Below, piece after piece: positions 37,502 through 48,977 of a stretch of DNA of 64,000 nucleotides. The notes beneath the pieces were generated by a model. The model ran no database searches, was not told where the DNA came from, and saw nothing but the letters and a program-made list of their open reading frames with translations. The translations under genes were made by a program, and so were the position numbers. The stretch is from Selaginella tamariscina (lineage: Eukaryota; Streptophyta; Lycopodiopsida; Selaginellales; Selaginellaceae): assembly GCA_003024785.1 (NCBI GenBank), contig PUQB01000532.1, positions 62,001 to 126,000 on the forward strand. The letters are read 5' to 3'. Positions within the stretch are counted from its first letter, which is position 1. Every line of letters begins with the position of its first letter.

Positions 37502-38345
37502 ATGTCCGAGCATGCTCTTCATGAGCAAGTTGCTGCCCTCCAGCAGCAGCTCAACAACTACACCTGGAGAATGATCAGCTCCGACAGCGTGCGAATTCTC
37601 CAGAGCCAAGATCAGCATGCCCGAAAAGTTCGATGGTACCCGATCGAAGTTCCGAGGTTTTCTCAATCAAGTTCGTCTGCGGATCGTGATGCAGCCGAGG
37701 CGCTACAGCACAGAACCCATTAAGGTTGGATTGATCGGGTCGCTGCTTTCTGGTTCTGCTCTTTCATGGTTCTCAGCCTTGCTGGAGAACAATGATCCGA
37801 TCCTTGGGAATTTTGACGAGTTTGTGGAACGGTTCACGGCGATGTTCAGTGACGTGGATCGTGAGAGTGCTGCCATCACCAAACTCCGTCAGCTTCACCA
37901 AGGGGGTATGTCGGTAGCAGAGTACGCATCGAAGTTTCAACTTCTTGCTTGTGATGTCACATGGGGAGATCGTGCTCTCAAGGAGGTTTTCTTCGGGGTT
38001 GCAGGACGAGGTCAAAGACATGTTGCTGAATTTTGCGGTTCCGGAAACCCTCACCAGCATGATCGAGTTGGCAATTCGTTGTGACAACCGGTTGATCGAG
38101 CGGAAACAAGAACGTCGGCATCCTTCTTTCTTCTTGGTGCCGTCTTCTTCCATTTCTGCAGTCCCTGTTCCCTCATCTGCTGATTCATCATCTTCCTCAG
38201 TAGAACCATCCCCGATGGAATTAGGGCGATCACGCCGAGGCAAGCTTTTGCCAACCGAACGTCAGAAGCGGATTCAGTACAAGCTTTGTTTGTACTGTGG
38301 GGACCCGTACCACAAGTTGGAGAATTGTCATCGACGTCCAAAACA
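37502..38345 (+). pseudogene. Chromovirus gag
   Basis: The first Met at 37502 starts a coiled-coil-like N-terminus (EQVAALQQQL). After a frame change near 37615 comes the capsid-like retrotransposon Gag domain (about 37617-38010: KFDGTRSKFRGF, VGLIGSLLSGSALSWF, FDEFVERF, YASKFQLLA). After another change near 38000 comes GLQDEVKDML and a Ser-rich linker. A C-x2-C-x4-H-x4-C zinc knuckle (CLYCGDPYHKLENC) lies at about 38287-38328. It packages element RNA into cytoplasmic particles. Two frame breaks separate otherwise well-kept segments. Confidence 0.85.
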
Positions 38346-38784
38346 AGCTCGTGAAGTGGCCCTTAGCTGTGCTGCCGGGAAACGAGAAGATCCAGCCCGA
38401 ATAGGAGCCGTCCGGCTGGATTGCCGTGGAACAACTCATGTTCCTCAAGGCTCTTCACTCATAACATCTTCCCTTCCTCATCTTGGATCCATTCCATCCA
38501 CGAAGGTGTGCAAGCCGTTCCATGTTCCGGTGCAGCTGAAGACACCAGAGGTGGAGTTCTCTGGTAAAGCTTTGGTGGATAGCGGAGCGAACGCAAATTT
38601 CATCGACAAGAATTTTGCTGTCAAGCACGGGATCCGTCTACATCCTTTGAAGACTCCTGGTTCTGTACGGGTCGTTGATGGACGAGATATCAAATCTGGA
38701 GCGGTAACAAATGACACGGAGTTCGTTGAGGTCGTTGCTTGCGGTGCTGTGTGCAACATCTCCTTCATGTTATTTCTATTCTAG
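38346..38784 (+). pseudogene. Chromovirus protease
   Basis: It continues in the zinc-knuckle frame. The aspartic protease motif is ALVDSGANANFID at about 38571-38609, with the catalytic D-S-G-A intact. The frame ends early at 38784 (LFLF-stop), where the expected I-I-L-G-x-P-W end of the protease is readable in another frame near 38795-38815. It would cleave the polyprotein. Confidence 0.8.
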
Positions 38785-39159
38785 ACTCTACGATTATCCT
38801 TGGTTTGCCGTGGATCGATTGGTGGATCCTGGTTGGAGAGAACGTTTCATGAACAGTTTCCCAGCTGTTTCAACTCCAGCCACACTCTTTTGATTCCGAT
38901 CCTGTTCCAGTTCCTCCTCCACTTCGAGTCTCGCATATCACCTTGAAGCAGTTCAAGAAAGATAGCTGACATAACCCCACATCCGTGTTGCGATCAAAGT
39001 CTATCCCTGCTCTGCTAAGGATGTTTCTGTTCCTCCTGCCTTATCAAAGCAGTATGCGTTTTCGCAGACGTTCTTCGACAAAAAGAAGCTTCTGCCTTGC
39101 CACCGCACCGTGAGTACGACTGTCCTATCGATCTCATTAAGGGTAAGCAGCCGTCCTCC

Positions 39160-40460
39160 GGTCCCCATTACGGTCTCTCACCACTAGTGGAGACATTGAG
39201 GAAATAACATTGAGGAGAATCTTGTCACCGGATTTATCCGTCATTCGCGATCACCGGCTGGTGCTCCAGTATTCTTTGTTTCCAAGAAGGATGGAAGTCT
39301 CCGGCTCGTGGTGGACTACCGAGATCTGAATAAGGTCACCATTCCAAACAAGTATCCTCTCCCGCTCGTCTCCGACATGCTCGAACGTCTTTCTGGTGCC
39401 CGGTACTTCACAAAGATCGATTTAAGAGGAGCGTACAATCTCATCCGAATTCGAGAAGGGGACGAGTGGAAAACAGCTTTCCGTACACGCTACGGACATT
39501 TCGAGTACGTAGTAATGCCGTTCGGCCTGACAAATGCACCTGCTGTGTTCCAGCACATGGCTAACGATATTTTCGGGACTTCTTGGATTTGTTTGTCATC
39601 ATGTACCTAGACGACATCCTGATATTTTCCAAGACTCGAGAAGAACACGAACGGCATGTACGGTTAGTCTTGGAGAGGCTCCGGAAGCACCACTTGTTTG
39701 CCAAGTTGGAGAAGTGCTCTTTCAGTCAGCAGTCTGTCGAGTTCCTGGGGTACATCATTTCAGCTGAAGGTGTTCACATGGATCCTGCAAAAGTCCGGAC
39801 TGTATTGGAGTGGGAGAGACCATCAAATGTTCGTGATGTTCGATGTTTCCTCGGGTTTGCGAACTTCTATCGACGTTTCGTTCGGGATTTCTCCAAGATT
39901 GCATTGCCATTGACGAAGTTGACTGGCAAGGATGTTCCATTTGTCTGGTCCTCTGAGGCTGAGGAGGCGTTCGAGTTCCTAAAGAAGGCGTTCACCTCGG
40001 CACCTGTTCTTATCCATCCTGACCCGAAGCCATATTTCGTGGAAGCTGATGCCTCTGACTTCGCCATTGGTGGAGTGTTGTCCCAGGAAGGTCCAGATCA
40101 TCTTCTCCATCCCATTGCTTTCCATTCCCGCAAGTTCACTGCACCTGAGATCAACTACGATGTCTACAACAAGGAGCTGCTGGCGATCGTCGATGCCTTT
40201 GAGGAGTGGGCAGATTCCTTGAAGGTTCCCCGCATGTGGTTAAGGTGTATTGTGATCACAAGAACCTCCAGTACTGGGCAACAGCACGAGTTCTCAATCG
40301 ACGTCAGGCGCGATGGGCACAGTCTTTGTCCCGGTTCCGATACGTGATTATTCATCGTCCCGGTCGTCTAAATGGCAAAGCAGATGCCTTATCTCGTCGC
40401 AGTTACCTAGCTCCAGTACCAGGTGAAATCCGATTTGATCAACAAGAACAAGTCATCTGA
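39160..40460 (+). pseudogene. Chromovirus reverse transcriptase-RNase H
   Basis: 38785-39230 carries the linker with several frame changes. RT proper: [32 protein letters not shown], the [10 protein letters not shown] motif, then after a frame change near 39583 the active site [11 protein letters not shown] (39601-39633), and FLGYIISAEG. RNase H follows with FVEADASDFAIGGVLSQ, YDVYNKELLAIV and, after a frame change near 40210, [11 protein letters not shown] and GKADALSRR. Catalytic residues are kept; only frame breaks spoil the gene. Confidence 0.85.
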
Positions 40461-40521
40461 GCTCCGACCAGTTGTTGGTAAACGCGCTTTCCCGTTCTTC
40501 TGCTCCAGTTGACACTTCGTT

Positions 40522-41430
40522 TTGGATCTAATCCGAGAAAATCTCCCTCAAGACGAGTTTGCTCGTGATGTCCTTGCACATGTTCGACGAGTTCAGCCAT
40601 TGTCTTCAGGGTCACAACTACGAGATTATGCTGCTTTCCATCTTCATAATGGGTTGCTGTACCACCACATCCAAATCTATGTTCCGGACGGAGAACTGAG
40701 GTTGCGAGCTGTCCAACACTGCCATGACAACACAGCTGCAGGACATTTTGGCATTCGAAAGACGATCGAGCTGGTACAACGGGTGTTCTGGTGGCCTCGG
40801 CTTCGCGTGTATGTTGAGAGATTTGTGCGATCTTGTGACACGTGCCAGCGTACAAAGCTTCCTCGTCATCGACCGGTTGGACTACTACAGCCTCTTCCTA
40901 TTGCTCAGCGGCCATGGTCATCCATCACCATGGATTTCCTCACGGATTTACCGCCTTCTAGAGGGTTTGATGCTGTCCTAGTCATTGTTGACCGGTTCTC
41001 TAAGATGGCGCACTTTGTTCCCTGCAACAAGACATGTTCGGGTCCTGATGCTGCAGATCTGGTGTACCGGGAGGTGTTCCGCCTTCATGGTCTTCCTGAT
41101 GAACTTGTCACTGATCGAGGTCCCCAGTTCACTTCGGCATTCTGGCGGAGATTCCTAGATCGGCTACGTATCACCGGGAAGCTGTCTACTGCACATCATC
41201 CTGAAACAGATGGACAATCGGACGCACAATTCAGACTCTGGAACAATATCTCCGGTGTTTCATTTCTCATCTGCAAGATGATTGGGTCGATCTCCTTCCT
41301 GCTGCGAGTTGCGTACAACAACACGGCACACTCATCCATAGGTGTGTCGCCATTTTTCGCGTTCTCTGGTGTTCATCCTCGCTGGTCCTACAGCTTGCCG
41401 TGGTTCCTGGCCTCACCACTGCTGCGATGA
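40522..41430 (+). pseudogene. Chromovirus integrase
   Basis: The zinc-binding H-H-C-C region is present (HDNTAAGHFG, then CDTCQ at about 40835-40850). The catalytic core has Asp in TMDFLTDLP and Asp in VTDRGPQF. The expected catalytic Glu region reads HHPETDGQSDAQ, then the frame shifts (a QTLEQYLRCF-like stretch continues in another frame from about 41230). So the annotated frame has Asp or a break where Glu is expected. NNTAHSSIGVSPFF near 41320-41360 is back in the first frame. Confidence 0.85.
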
Positions 41431-41927
41431 TCGTGTTGAGCATCTCCGACAGGTCCATGAGAAGTGCAGCATCATCTTCAACGCGCTCGGGATTTGCAAC
41501 AACAAGCTGCTGATCGTTCCCGTTCCTCTCCTCCAGCATTCACAATTGGTGACCAAGTGTGGCTCCTCCGGCGTCATTGGCAACCACACGTCCCTGTGAC
41601 AAGCTGGACTATCAACGCTTGGGGCCATTTCGCATATCGACAAACTCTCTGATGTGACGTTTCGTCTCGAGCTTCCGCCAACCATCCGGATCCATCCCGT
41701 GTTCCATGTTTCTTTGTTGGAGCCTTATCATGCTCCTTCTGAACCTGGCCGACTTCTTCCACCTCCTCCAGTTACAGTTGCTGGTGAACCTAGTTCGAGG
41801 TTGCTGCAATTCTTGACTCCAAACTTGTTCGTGGTCAGCTTCACTATTTCGTGGACTGGATCGGTTATCCACCTGGCGAACGCACTTGGGAGCCTGCTGC
41901 TCATTTGTTCATGCTCCTGATCTTGTT
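41431..41927 (+). pseudogene. Integrase C-terminus and chromodomain
   Basis: In pieces from different frames: a GDQVWLL motif (about 41555), [14 protein letters not shown] and [12 protein letters not shown] (41635-41730), then a chromodomain with [14 protein letters not shown] and T-W-E-P-A (about 41845-41895). Chromodomains of this kind steer insertion toward particular chromatin. The DNA from 41598 onward is the first unit of a tandem array. Confidence 0.8.
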
Positions 41928-42530
41928 GACAAGCTGGACTATCAACGCTTGGGGCCATTTTGCATCATCGACAAACTCTCTGATGTGACGTTTCGTCTCG
42001 AGCTTCCGCCAACCATCCGGATCCATCCCGTGTTCCATGTTTCTTTGTTGAGCCTTATCATGCTCCTTCTGAACCTGGCCGACTTCTTCCGCCACCTCCT
42101 CCAGTTACAGTTGCTGGTGAACCTTAGTTCGAGGTTGCTGCAATTCTTGACTCCAAACTAGTTCGTGGTTAGCTTCACTATTTCGTGGACTGGATCGGTT
42201 ATCCACCTGGCGAACGCACTTGGAGCCTGCTGCTCATCTTTTCATGCTCCTGATCTTGTTGACAAGCTGGACTATCAACGCTTGGGGCCATTTTGCATCA
42301 TCGACAAACTCTCTGATGTGACGTTTCGTCTCGAGCTTCTGCCAACCATCCGGATCCATCCCGTGTTCCATGTTTCTTTGTTGGAGCCTTATCATGCTCC
42401 TTTCTGAACCTGGCAACTTCTTCCACTACCTCCTCCAGTTAACAGTTGCTGGTGAACCTGAGTTCGAGGTTGCTGCAATTCTTGACTCCAAACTAATTCG
42501 TGGTCAGCTTCACTATTTCATGGACTGGTG
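41598..42530 (+). repeat. Tandem repeat of the chromodomain end, 330-bp units
   Basis: The landmark GACAAGCTGGACTATCAACG recurs at 41598, 41928 and 42261, giving periods of 330 and 333 bp. Each unit covers the end of the integrase C-domain plus the chromodomain. The third unit is truncated. Confidence 0.95.
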
Positions 42531-42750
42531 AACCTGAGTTCGAGGTTGCTGCAATTCTTGACTCCAAACTGTCGTTCAGCTTCACTATTTCGTGGATTGG
42601 TGAACCTGAGTTCGAGGTTGCTGCAATTCTTGACTCCAAACTAGTTTGTGGTCAGCTTCACTATTTCGTGGACTGGTGAATCTGAGTTCGAGGTTGCGCA
42701 ATTCTTGACTCCAAACTAGTTCGTGGTCAGCTTCACTATTTCGTGGAGTT
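42454..42750 (+). repeat. Tandem repeat of the chromodomain core, about 75-bp units
   Basis: GAACCTGAGTTCGAGGTTGC-like starts lie at 42454, 42530, 42602 and 42678 (last one GAATCTGAG). The unit encodes the core of the chromodomain and is nested in the end of the 330-bp array. Confidence 0.95.
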
Positions 42751-42885
42751 CATCAAAATATCCTGCAAAACCTTGCCGATTTCATCAACGATATCCTGCA
42801 AAACCTATTCGTGGAGTTTCATCAACAATATCCTGCAAAACCTTGCCGAGTTTCATCAACGATATCCTGCAAAACCTAGACTAGT
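42751..42885 (+). repeat. Short tandem repeats before the polypurine tract
   Basis: ATATCCTGCAAAACCT occurs four times with TTTCATCAACGAT-like linkers and two GCCGA inserts. It is probably 3' untranslated. Confidence 0.9.
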
Positions 42886-42917
42886 GACGCGCGGTGCGTC
42901 ATCGAAGGGGGAGATAG

Positions 42918-43316
42918 TGTAAGGATCATGGGTCATTTTTTGCCCTTTCACAGGACTTGAACCCAAGACCTTTTGGCTAACACACACATGTGTAACCAAC
43001 TGGTCCGTATAATCCTGGATGCTGAACTACACCATCAACAGCAAGGTGTATATTCATACGTATGTTCTAGACTAGTGTGGACCACACATTCCAGACCAGT
43101 TGTGGATCACACATTCCAGGCAGTTGTGACCATACAATCCTCAGGACCTCAGATATATAAACAGGTTCCAGTTCCAGGTTTCTCAGAATCATTCAACACC
43201 AGTCTTCAGCCTTGTGTTTCATTTTTGTATTCATTTCTTTCTTTGAATACAATCTCCCCTCCTTTCAAGGTTCCACCCTTGTTCTAAAGGTTTCGCCCTT
43301 TGCACAAGTCGTGACA
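42918..43316 (+). repeat. 3' LTR of the chromovirus
   Basis: 399 bp, homologous to the 5' LTR, with an internal duplication near 43080-43130 and the same antisense tRNA-like segment, TATA box and CTCAGAATCATTCAAC stretch. Confidence 0.95.
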
Positions 43317-43321
43317 CTTCT

Positions 43322-46300
43322 AGTTAACTCATGTAGAGTTGGCAGTCCTCAAAAAAAGAAAAGTTTTGTAGACATTGGCAAGGAGCTAGTTGCAATGGCA
43401 TGATCGTTTAAAATGGGAGGCACAACTTGATTGACAATAGCACATGGAATTCAAGAACATTGAGGTTGCTCATGCTAAGACAAGGGAAGGAAAGTAAAGA
43501 AAATGAATGGGCAAAGTGGGAAAGAGTATTTTGGGAATGGGTGTGGCAGGAACAAGAAGAGGGAATTATTTTGCTATAAAGATTCTAAAATTTATGGATT
43601 TTGGGGTGGCTATAACACTCACAAATTTATGAGTTATTTATGATGTACCATTGCTAGCAAAAATTTAATTTTAACTAAAAATTCTTGTTATAACTAATTT
43701 ATAGTCTATCATTATGGATGTCCTTACCTTCATATTTTGTAATTGTTTACTTAGTTTTTGTAGAATTTATTCATATTTATAAAATTATTATTAATAATGT
43801 ATTTTTTAGCTTTAAGTTATAGCAACTATGAAGGAATAGTAGCCGAAGTGTGCAACAATTTAAACAACAAAAATAGTCAAAAAGTGTTGAATTATGAAGT
43901 AAAGTAAAAATAAAAAAAGACATATAAAATTTAAGGAGGATTCATGAAAATATATTGCTAAAATGAGTGAAATTAGAGGCATGATTGTGTAAAAGATAAT
44001 GAATAAATTATAATTTTGTTTAAATTTTTTTATTATGATTTAATATAGATTTAATAAAAATAATTGACGATACAGAATTATGTTATGACTTATACAAAAC
44101 AATGCATTGTTAAGCCTCATGCCCTATTGCTTTGCAAATTTGTACTTTGACATATTACATCATTTGACATATGCTGTAAAATCCACTATGAAGGTGAGGT
44201 GCTTAAGAGTTTAAGGATATGAAATTAAACCAAAGTGAAGATTTGATAATTAATTTGCACACATATTAATAAAGTACGATAAAACTGACAAAAACTAAAA
44301 TGGTTTTTTAAATGAATTTAAATCTTAGAACATCTATAAAATATTCTTAAATATGCTTTATTAATTAACTAAACAAAGTTGTAATGAATTAATTATGAAA
44401 TAATCATGAAATGTGTTTCATATACCATGAGAGATCTATTTCGCTTGACACAATAATTTATTTGTGTTTTCCCCATATTTTTTGAAATTTAAACATTAAA
44501 GCTTTCCTTTAACATTTATTGTATGTATTTTTCTCTACGAAAGAAGAATAATGTTGTTAACAAAGTCAGTCATTCAAGCTCTTTTGATTTGTGTATGAAT
44601 TGTATTTCATACATTTTTAAGAAAATAAAATCAATCTCGCTTCTGGTATTCTTTTGCTTATAAGTAAGACGTGAAAGCTTATTTAACAAGGTTAGTCTTT
44701 AATGCTTTTTTTTGTCCACCCATGTATAATAATGGCCATGTTTATCATTTGTTTGGCATTTGACATATTGAAATGCATCTTCTTACTTTTCGACTTTGTA
44801 CAAGAAACCTTTGTTTGTTGTTGAACCATCTTATACGTTCTTTTTTATTGCCTATAATCCCTCTAGTGCAAGACCCTTGCAAAGGTTCATTAATGTCATA
44901 TTACAAACATAATTTTATTTATGTGCCATCGTAGAATATTTCACTTAAAAGTTAAAATGTTAAATCATATACGAAACAACAATCTTAAACTAGACAAGAG
45001 TTTTGTTTTTAATTGAATCATTCCAATCTACAACTATTGCAATCTCATTAGCAATTGGACACACCATTCTCACCAAGTAGCACCACCTCAGTAAACTTTA
45101 TATATCCTTAGGTTAACAAAGTTTAATTTAGTATTCCTATTTATTATATTTATAAATCCCATATGCATGTATGTGTGTGTGAAATGAATACATATACAAA
45201 TGCAATTCACATTAGGTTTATTGACACTTAATTATAATTATTAATGTAATTAAAATATTACATTATTGAGATTGTAAGAGAGAGGTAAAACAACTATATT
45301 ACTTACAACACAGACATGCATACACTATCAAGCAAATGTGCACGAGTACTACATGTTTGATAATAGATACATACATATATATATATATATATTGACTCAT
45401 ATTAGAGAGAGAAAAAGTTTGTTGTGTTAATACATTATAACTTAACATTTATAAGCCTTACAAATATTAACTAAATGGCACTCCAAGTGTAGTGATCAAA
45501 TATAATAATTTAATTAAGTATGACTACCATGATTCTTAATATAGTGTTCTTATGCATGTTAAGATGTGTGTGTACACATGTCTAGTGATCCTTCACTTAA
45601 ACAACAACACAATACTTGTCAAATAAGCATTTTGAATAAAATTTCATAATCCATATATATATATTGCCTAAACATATGTACAAAATAATTTTATATATAA
45701 AGTTATTTAAGTCTTAATATCAAACAATCTTAATAAAGAAGTTACAATGTCATACTTACCACACATATGTATGTGAATGTTTATGTGTATACCTTGGGGA
45801 AAGGTCAAAGAGTACCATTTTACTTTAGTCTTGTTTTGAAAAATCTTTATTATACTTTTACAAACTGATAATAATAACGATATTTATTTTGAATAAATGT
45901 TAATCATACTAAAACAAAAAAATAAAGTATATTACCATTGATTAACAATTTTAACTTAGACCATAGTTTAAATCATTAAATAAACCATGTAGTTTAGATA
46001 AACAAACTTCAAATAATTTATATGATTTAAATTAAATCAAATATATAAATTTAACTTTATATTCTTTTTTTATGAATACCTTTTTAATTTATTCATTATA
46101 TAAATTATTAATATATATATATATATATATATTATTTAAAATTACTATTTATGAACATGAGATAAACCAAAAAAAGTTAATTTATAATTACTACCCATTT
46201 GAAGGTAATCTTATATATCAAGCAGATGAAGGTAAATGCCCAAATAATGTTAAAAAGTCCATACATATTAAAATCACTATAAAATTATCAAAGTATAAAG

Positions 46301-47682
46301 TTAAGTAATTAATAGTTTAAAGTTGATTTAATAAATTAAGATGATGATTCTTGAGTGTGATAAGAAAAAAAAAACATATCAAAGCTAATGATATCATTAA
46401 CTACTCATTCCTTGATATATATGTTGAAACTTGGGAGCAAATAAGATTAATAAAGAACACTATAATTTTTCTTGTAAAACTTGTAAGAACTATTAAAGAT
46501 AAATAATAAAAAATTTATTATCACTACTGAGACTTGGGTCAACTCTTCATTAAAGATCATAATTCACTTATGGATGACAGTTAGGTGTAAAAGAAAAAAA
46601 GAAACTTCATGTTGTCTTCTTCTTATAGTGTAAGAAAATTTAATTTAATATTAATAAATGAACATACATCTGCAAGCTTGTTCAAGAGACTTAAAAGCTA
46701 AACATTATTTATGGTAAATTAATTTAAAATTACTTAAATTTTAAGAAGCAATTGGATGATGACAATCAATGTTCCTCGAGTTTAAAAGGCTACAAGAATA
46801 TACTTTCCTAACTTGAAGTTATGACCCATAAATATCTCAAATAGAAAAAAAGCTCACCATTCCATAGGGGTACTGGATGCCGCCATGTTAAGTCACAATT
46901 AAAGTTTATCTTCTTAACAAAATTAGTATTACTTTTTAAATTTAAATCTATAAAAAAAGACAAAGACTCACATATTTGCTTACAGGTGTAAACTTTTCCT
47001 TAAATGTTTTGAATTTTAATTTTTTATTTTATTTTTGTGAAGGCCAGAGTTCTTTGTGAAATCTTGATCTCAACTTCATTTAAGCTTTTCTTTAAATGTT
47101 TTGAATTTTTATTTTTGATTTAATTTTGGTGAAAGCCAGAGTTTATGACACAATGCAACGATCTCAACTTCATTATGTGCGAACCATGCAAACAAAGATA
47201 TTGACAGTGAAGTAAAAATATATTTACCCTTAGAAATTTTAAATTTACATATATATCCTTAAAAAAGTTTAATCATAATTTTTAATTTTTAAAACAATAA
47301 TGCTAAATATTAAATTCATATTAAATATATTATATTATAAGTTGCATTATGGACTTACATATAATAAATACAAATTACTTATAATTTTTTAATTTTAAAT
47401 GATAATTATATTTAACACCAAAATTTGACTAACGTTTTCAGCATTAACATTTAAAGTTCAATCACTTACTATTAAAATGATTAATTAAAGGGAAGCACAT
47501 GAAACCGATTGAACGATATCCCCCACCGTGTAAATTACTAAAGATAATAAACAATGTCAGGAGACTATTAAACAAACACAAGGCAAAATGTACCTTCTAG
47601 TTATACACGTAAGCATCGCATACCGGCCTATTCAAAACAGCAGCAGCGGGTCATATGTGTCTATGTGTGTGTGTGTGTGTGA

Positions 47683-47734
<52 letters not shown>

Positions 47735-47739
47735 CGTAC
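43322..47739. other. AT-rich intergenic DNA
   Basis: No gene seen on either strand. 43322-43600 is the right flank of the target site and slightly less AT-rich. (TA)n tracts lie at 45372-45391, 46106-46131 and 47690-47731. The missing 3' exons of the PheRS alpha gene would be expected here on the minus strand but I cannot find them. Confidence 0.6.
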
Positions 47740-48154
47740 TTGATGTTGAGAGCGCTTTTGGGTCTTGACATGTCTGGAAAGCCCAGCTCCATACAGATTT
47801 GCCTTGCCGTTTCGTAAGGCTGCACAAGTCGAGGAAAATAGTTGGTTTCCCTCTTTAACCTAAAATATCTTAAAGTACCTTACGCGGAGCACTGCCAAGT
47901 TTATACTTGCCCAGAAAATCAATGGCATCCATTGCAGCCGCCGAGTTGTAGTCTGGTCCTTTGACTAAAGAGTAGCCTCCGTGATGCCTGAAAACAATGT
48001 GTGTGTGTATAAATGTGTGCATGCGTGTGTAACAGAGAAATGCTAACTTACCTTCCTCCAGGCTATGAGTCGGCGATCCTGCAGAGCCTGTACGTCCGCA
48101 GCATCAAGGACCTACAAAAGAAATGGAAACCGTCATTCAAATATAAAATATACA

Positions 48155-48189
<35 letters not shown>

Positions 48190-48881
48190 ATATATTTATA
48201 TAATATATGTCATGACTCAAGACCCAAAAGTACTTTCAACAATAAGTACGGTGCATAGTTGGACACAATCATACATACATACGTAGACGTATATATTACC
48301 TTCCCGCCCTCAATGTCGAGAAGTTGTTGCTTAACAACGTCCTCCACCTTGGGCACCTGCTTTAATAGTCCATATAATATACATATACATAGAACTTACG
48401 CTTCTGAGAACTCGCTCGTTGTCAGTCAGCATTATCCATTCGTTGTCAATGGCTCTTGAAAAGCCTCCCTGTACGTGCGTCCATCTATCTGAAGCAACCA
48501 CAAGCAAAGCTTAGTACTGTGTGTGTGTGTGTGAGAGAGATGATTACTTGCAAGTCTTCCAGGGGGTGCCTTCTCCAGGAGGCACGGCCTCAAACACCTG
48601 GACTTCTGGTGAGCCATTGGCAATGCACGAGTGGGCATATTTTGAGAGTTCCCAAGATTCCTTGATAATATCCTGTGACCAATCATATTTTATATATGCA
48701 CATATATAGAAATATTATACAAGTACCTTGGCTTCAATTAGGCGAAGCATAATGAGACTCTCGATGGCGTCTGCGAGATGTCCATGATCTATACCATGGC
48801 GACTTGCAAATTCTACAGAATCTGATATATCTCTGAATTCGACTCTAAGTGATCAAGCAGCGACTCGCTCGCTTCCTCCAT
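47740..48881 (-). CDS. Phenylalanine-tRNA ligase alpha, N-terminal part only
   Basis: The cytosolic alpha subunit charges tRNA-Phe together with beta. Exons on the minus strand: 48881-48727, 48672-48548, 48488-48400, 48359-48300, 48111-48052 and 47987-47879; a last open stretch 47859-47740 is doubtful because its intron would be only 19 bp. The reading matches the winged-helix N-terminal domains of the eukaryotic subunit: SDSVEFASRHGIDH, ESWELS, the GSPEVQVFEAVP motif, GFSRAIDNEWI, then the PKVEDVVKQQL helix and GGYSLVKGP. Frame breaks lie near 48830, 48550 and 48455. The catalytic core with class II motifs 1-3 is not found downstream, so the gene is truncated, rearranged or incompletely assembled. 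It starts 96 bp from a divergent gene. Confidence 0.75.
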
Positions 48882-48977
48882 CCGCACAAGGATCCTAGGT
48901 TTAGGGCTAGAGCAGACGTGCCTTCCATTCATCGTGTCCGTCAATTTTGAATTCGTAGGGTTGTTGAGCGGCTGCGG
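48882..48977. promoter_or_regulatory. Short divergent intergenic region
   Basis: Only 96 bp separate the PheRS alpha start codon from the first Met of the plus-strand gene. It contains CCTAGGTTTAGGGCTAG and GTAGGGTTG motifs, again resembling telo-box sequences. A bidirectional promoter is inferred from spacing. Confidence 0.45.

Larger units (their letters stand above)
36996..43316 (+). mobile_element. Ty3/gypsy chromovirus, complete length, frame-broken
   Basis: The element has TG...CA-bounded LTRs at 36996-37342 and 42918-43316 and a perfect 5-bp target duplication CTTCT at 36991-36995 and 43317-43321. Order inside is Gag, protease, RT, RNase H, integrase and chromodomain, so it is a chromovirus. 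The Gag sequence (PEKFDGTRSKFRGF and GSALSWF regions) reminds me of the Tcn1/sushi group rather than the usual seed-plant chromoviruses. A polypurine tract (AAGGGGGAGA, 42905-42914) precedes the 3' LTR. Many one-base frame breaks exist. It inserted at the end of a tandem repeat. Clade assignment is from memory of motifs and should be tested by a tree. Confidence 0.9.

Noticed and set aside
37259..42416. Many antisense open frames across the gypsy element
   Set aside because: Shadows of the G+C-richer plus-strand pol gene; none carries its own motif.
47740..47859. Extra 3' exon of PheRS alpha containing an A-R-Q-I-C-M-E-L-G-F segment
   Set aside because: It would need a 19-bp intron and only weakly resembles the start of the catalytic core; kept only as a doubtful tail.
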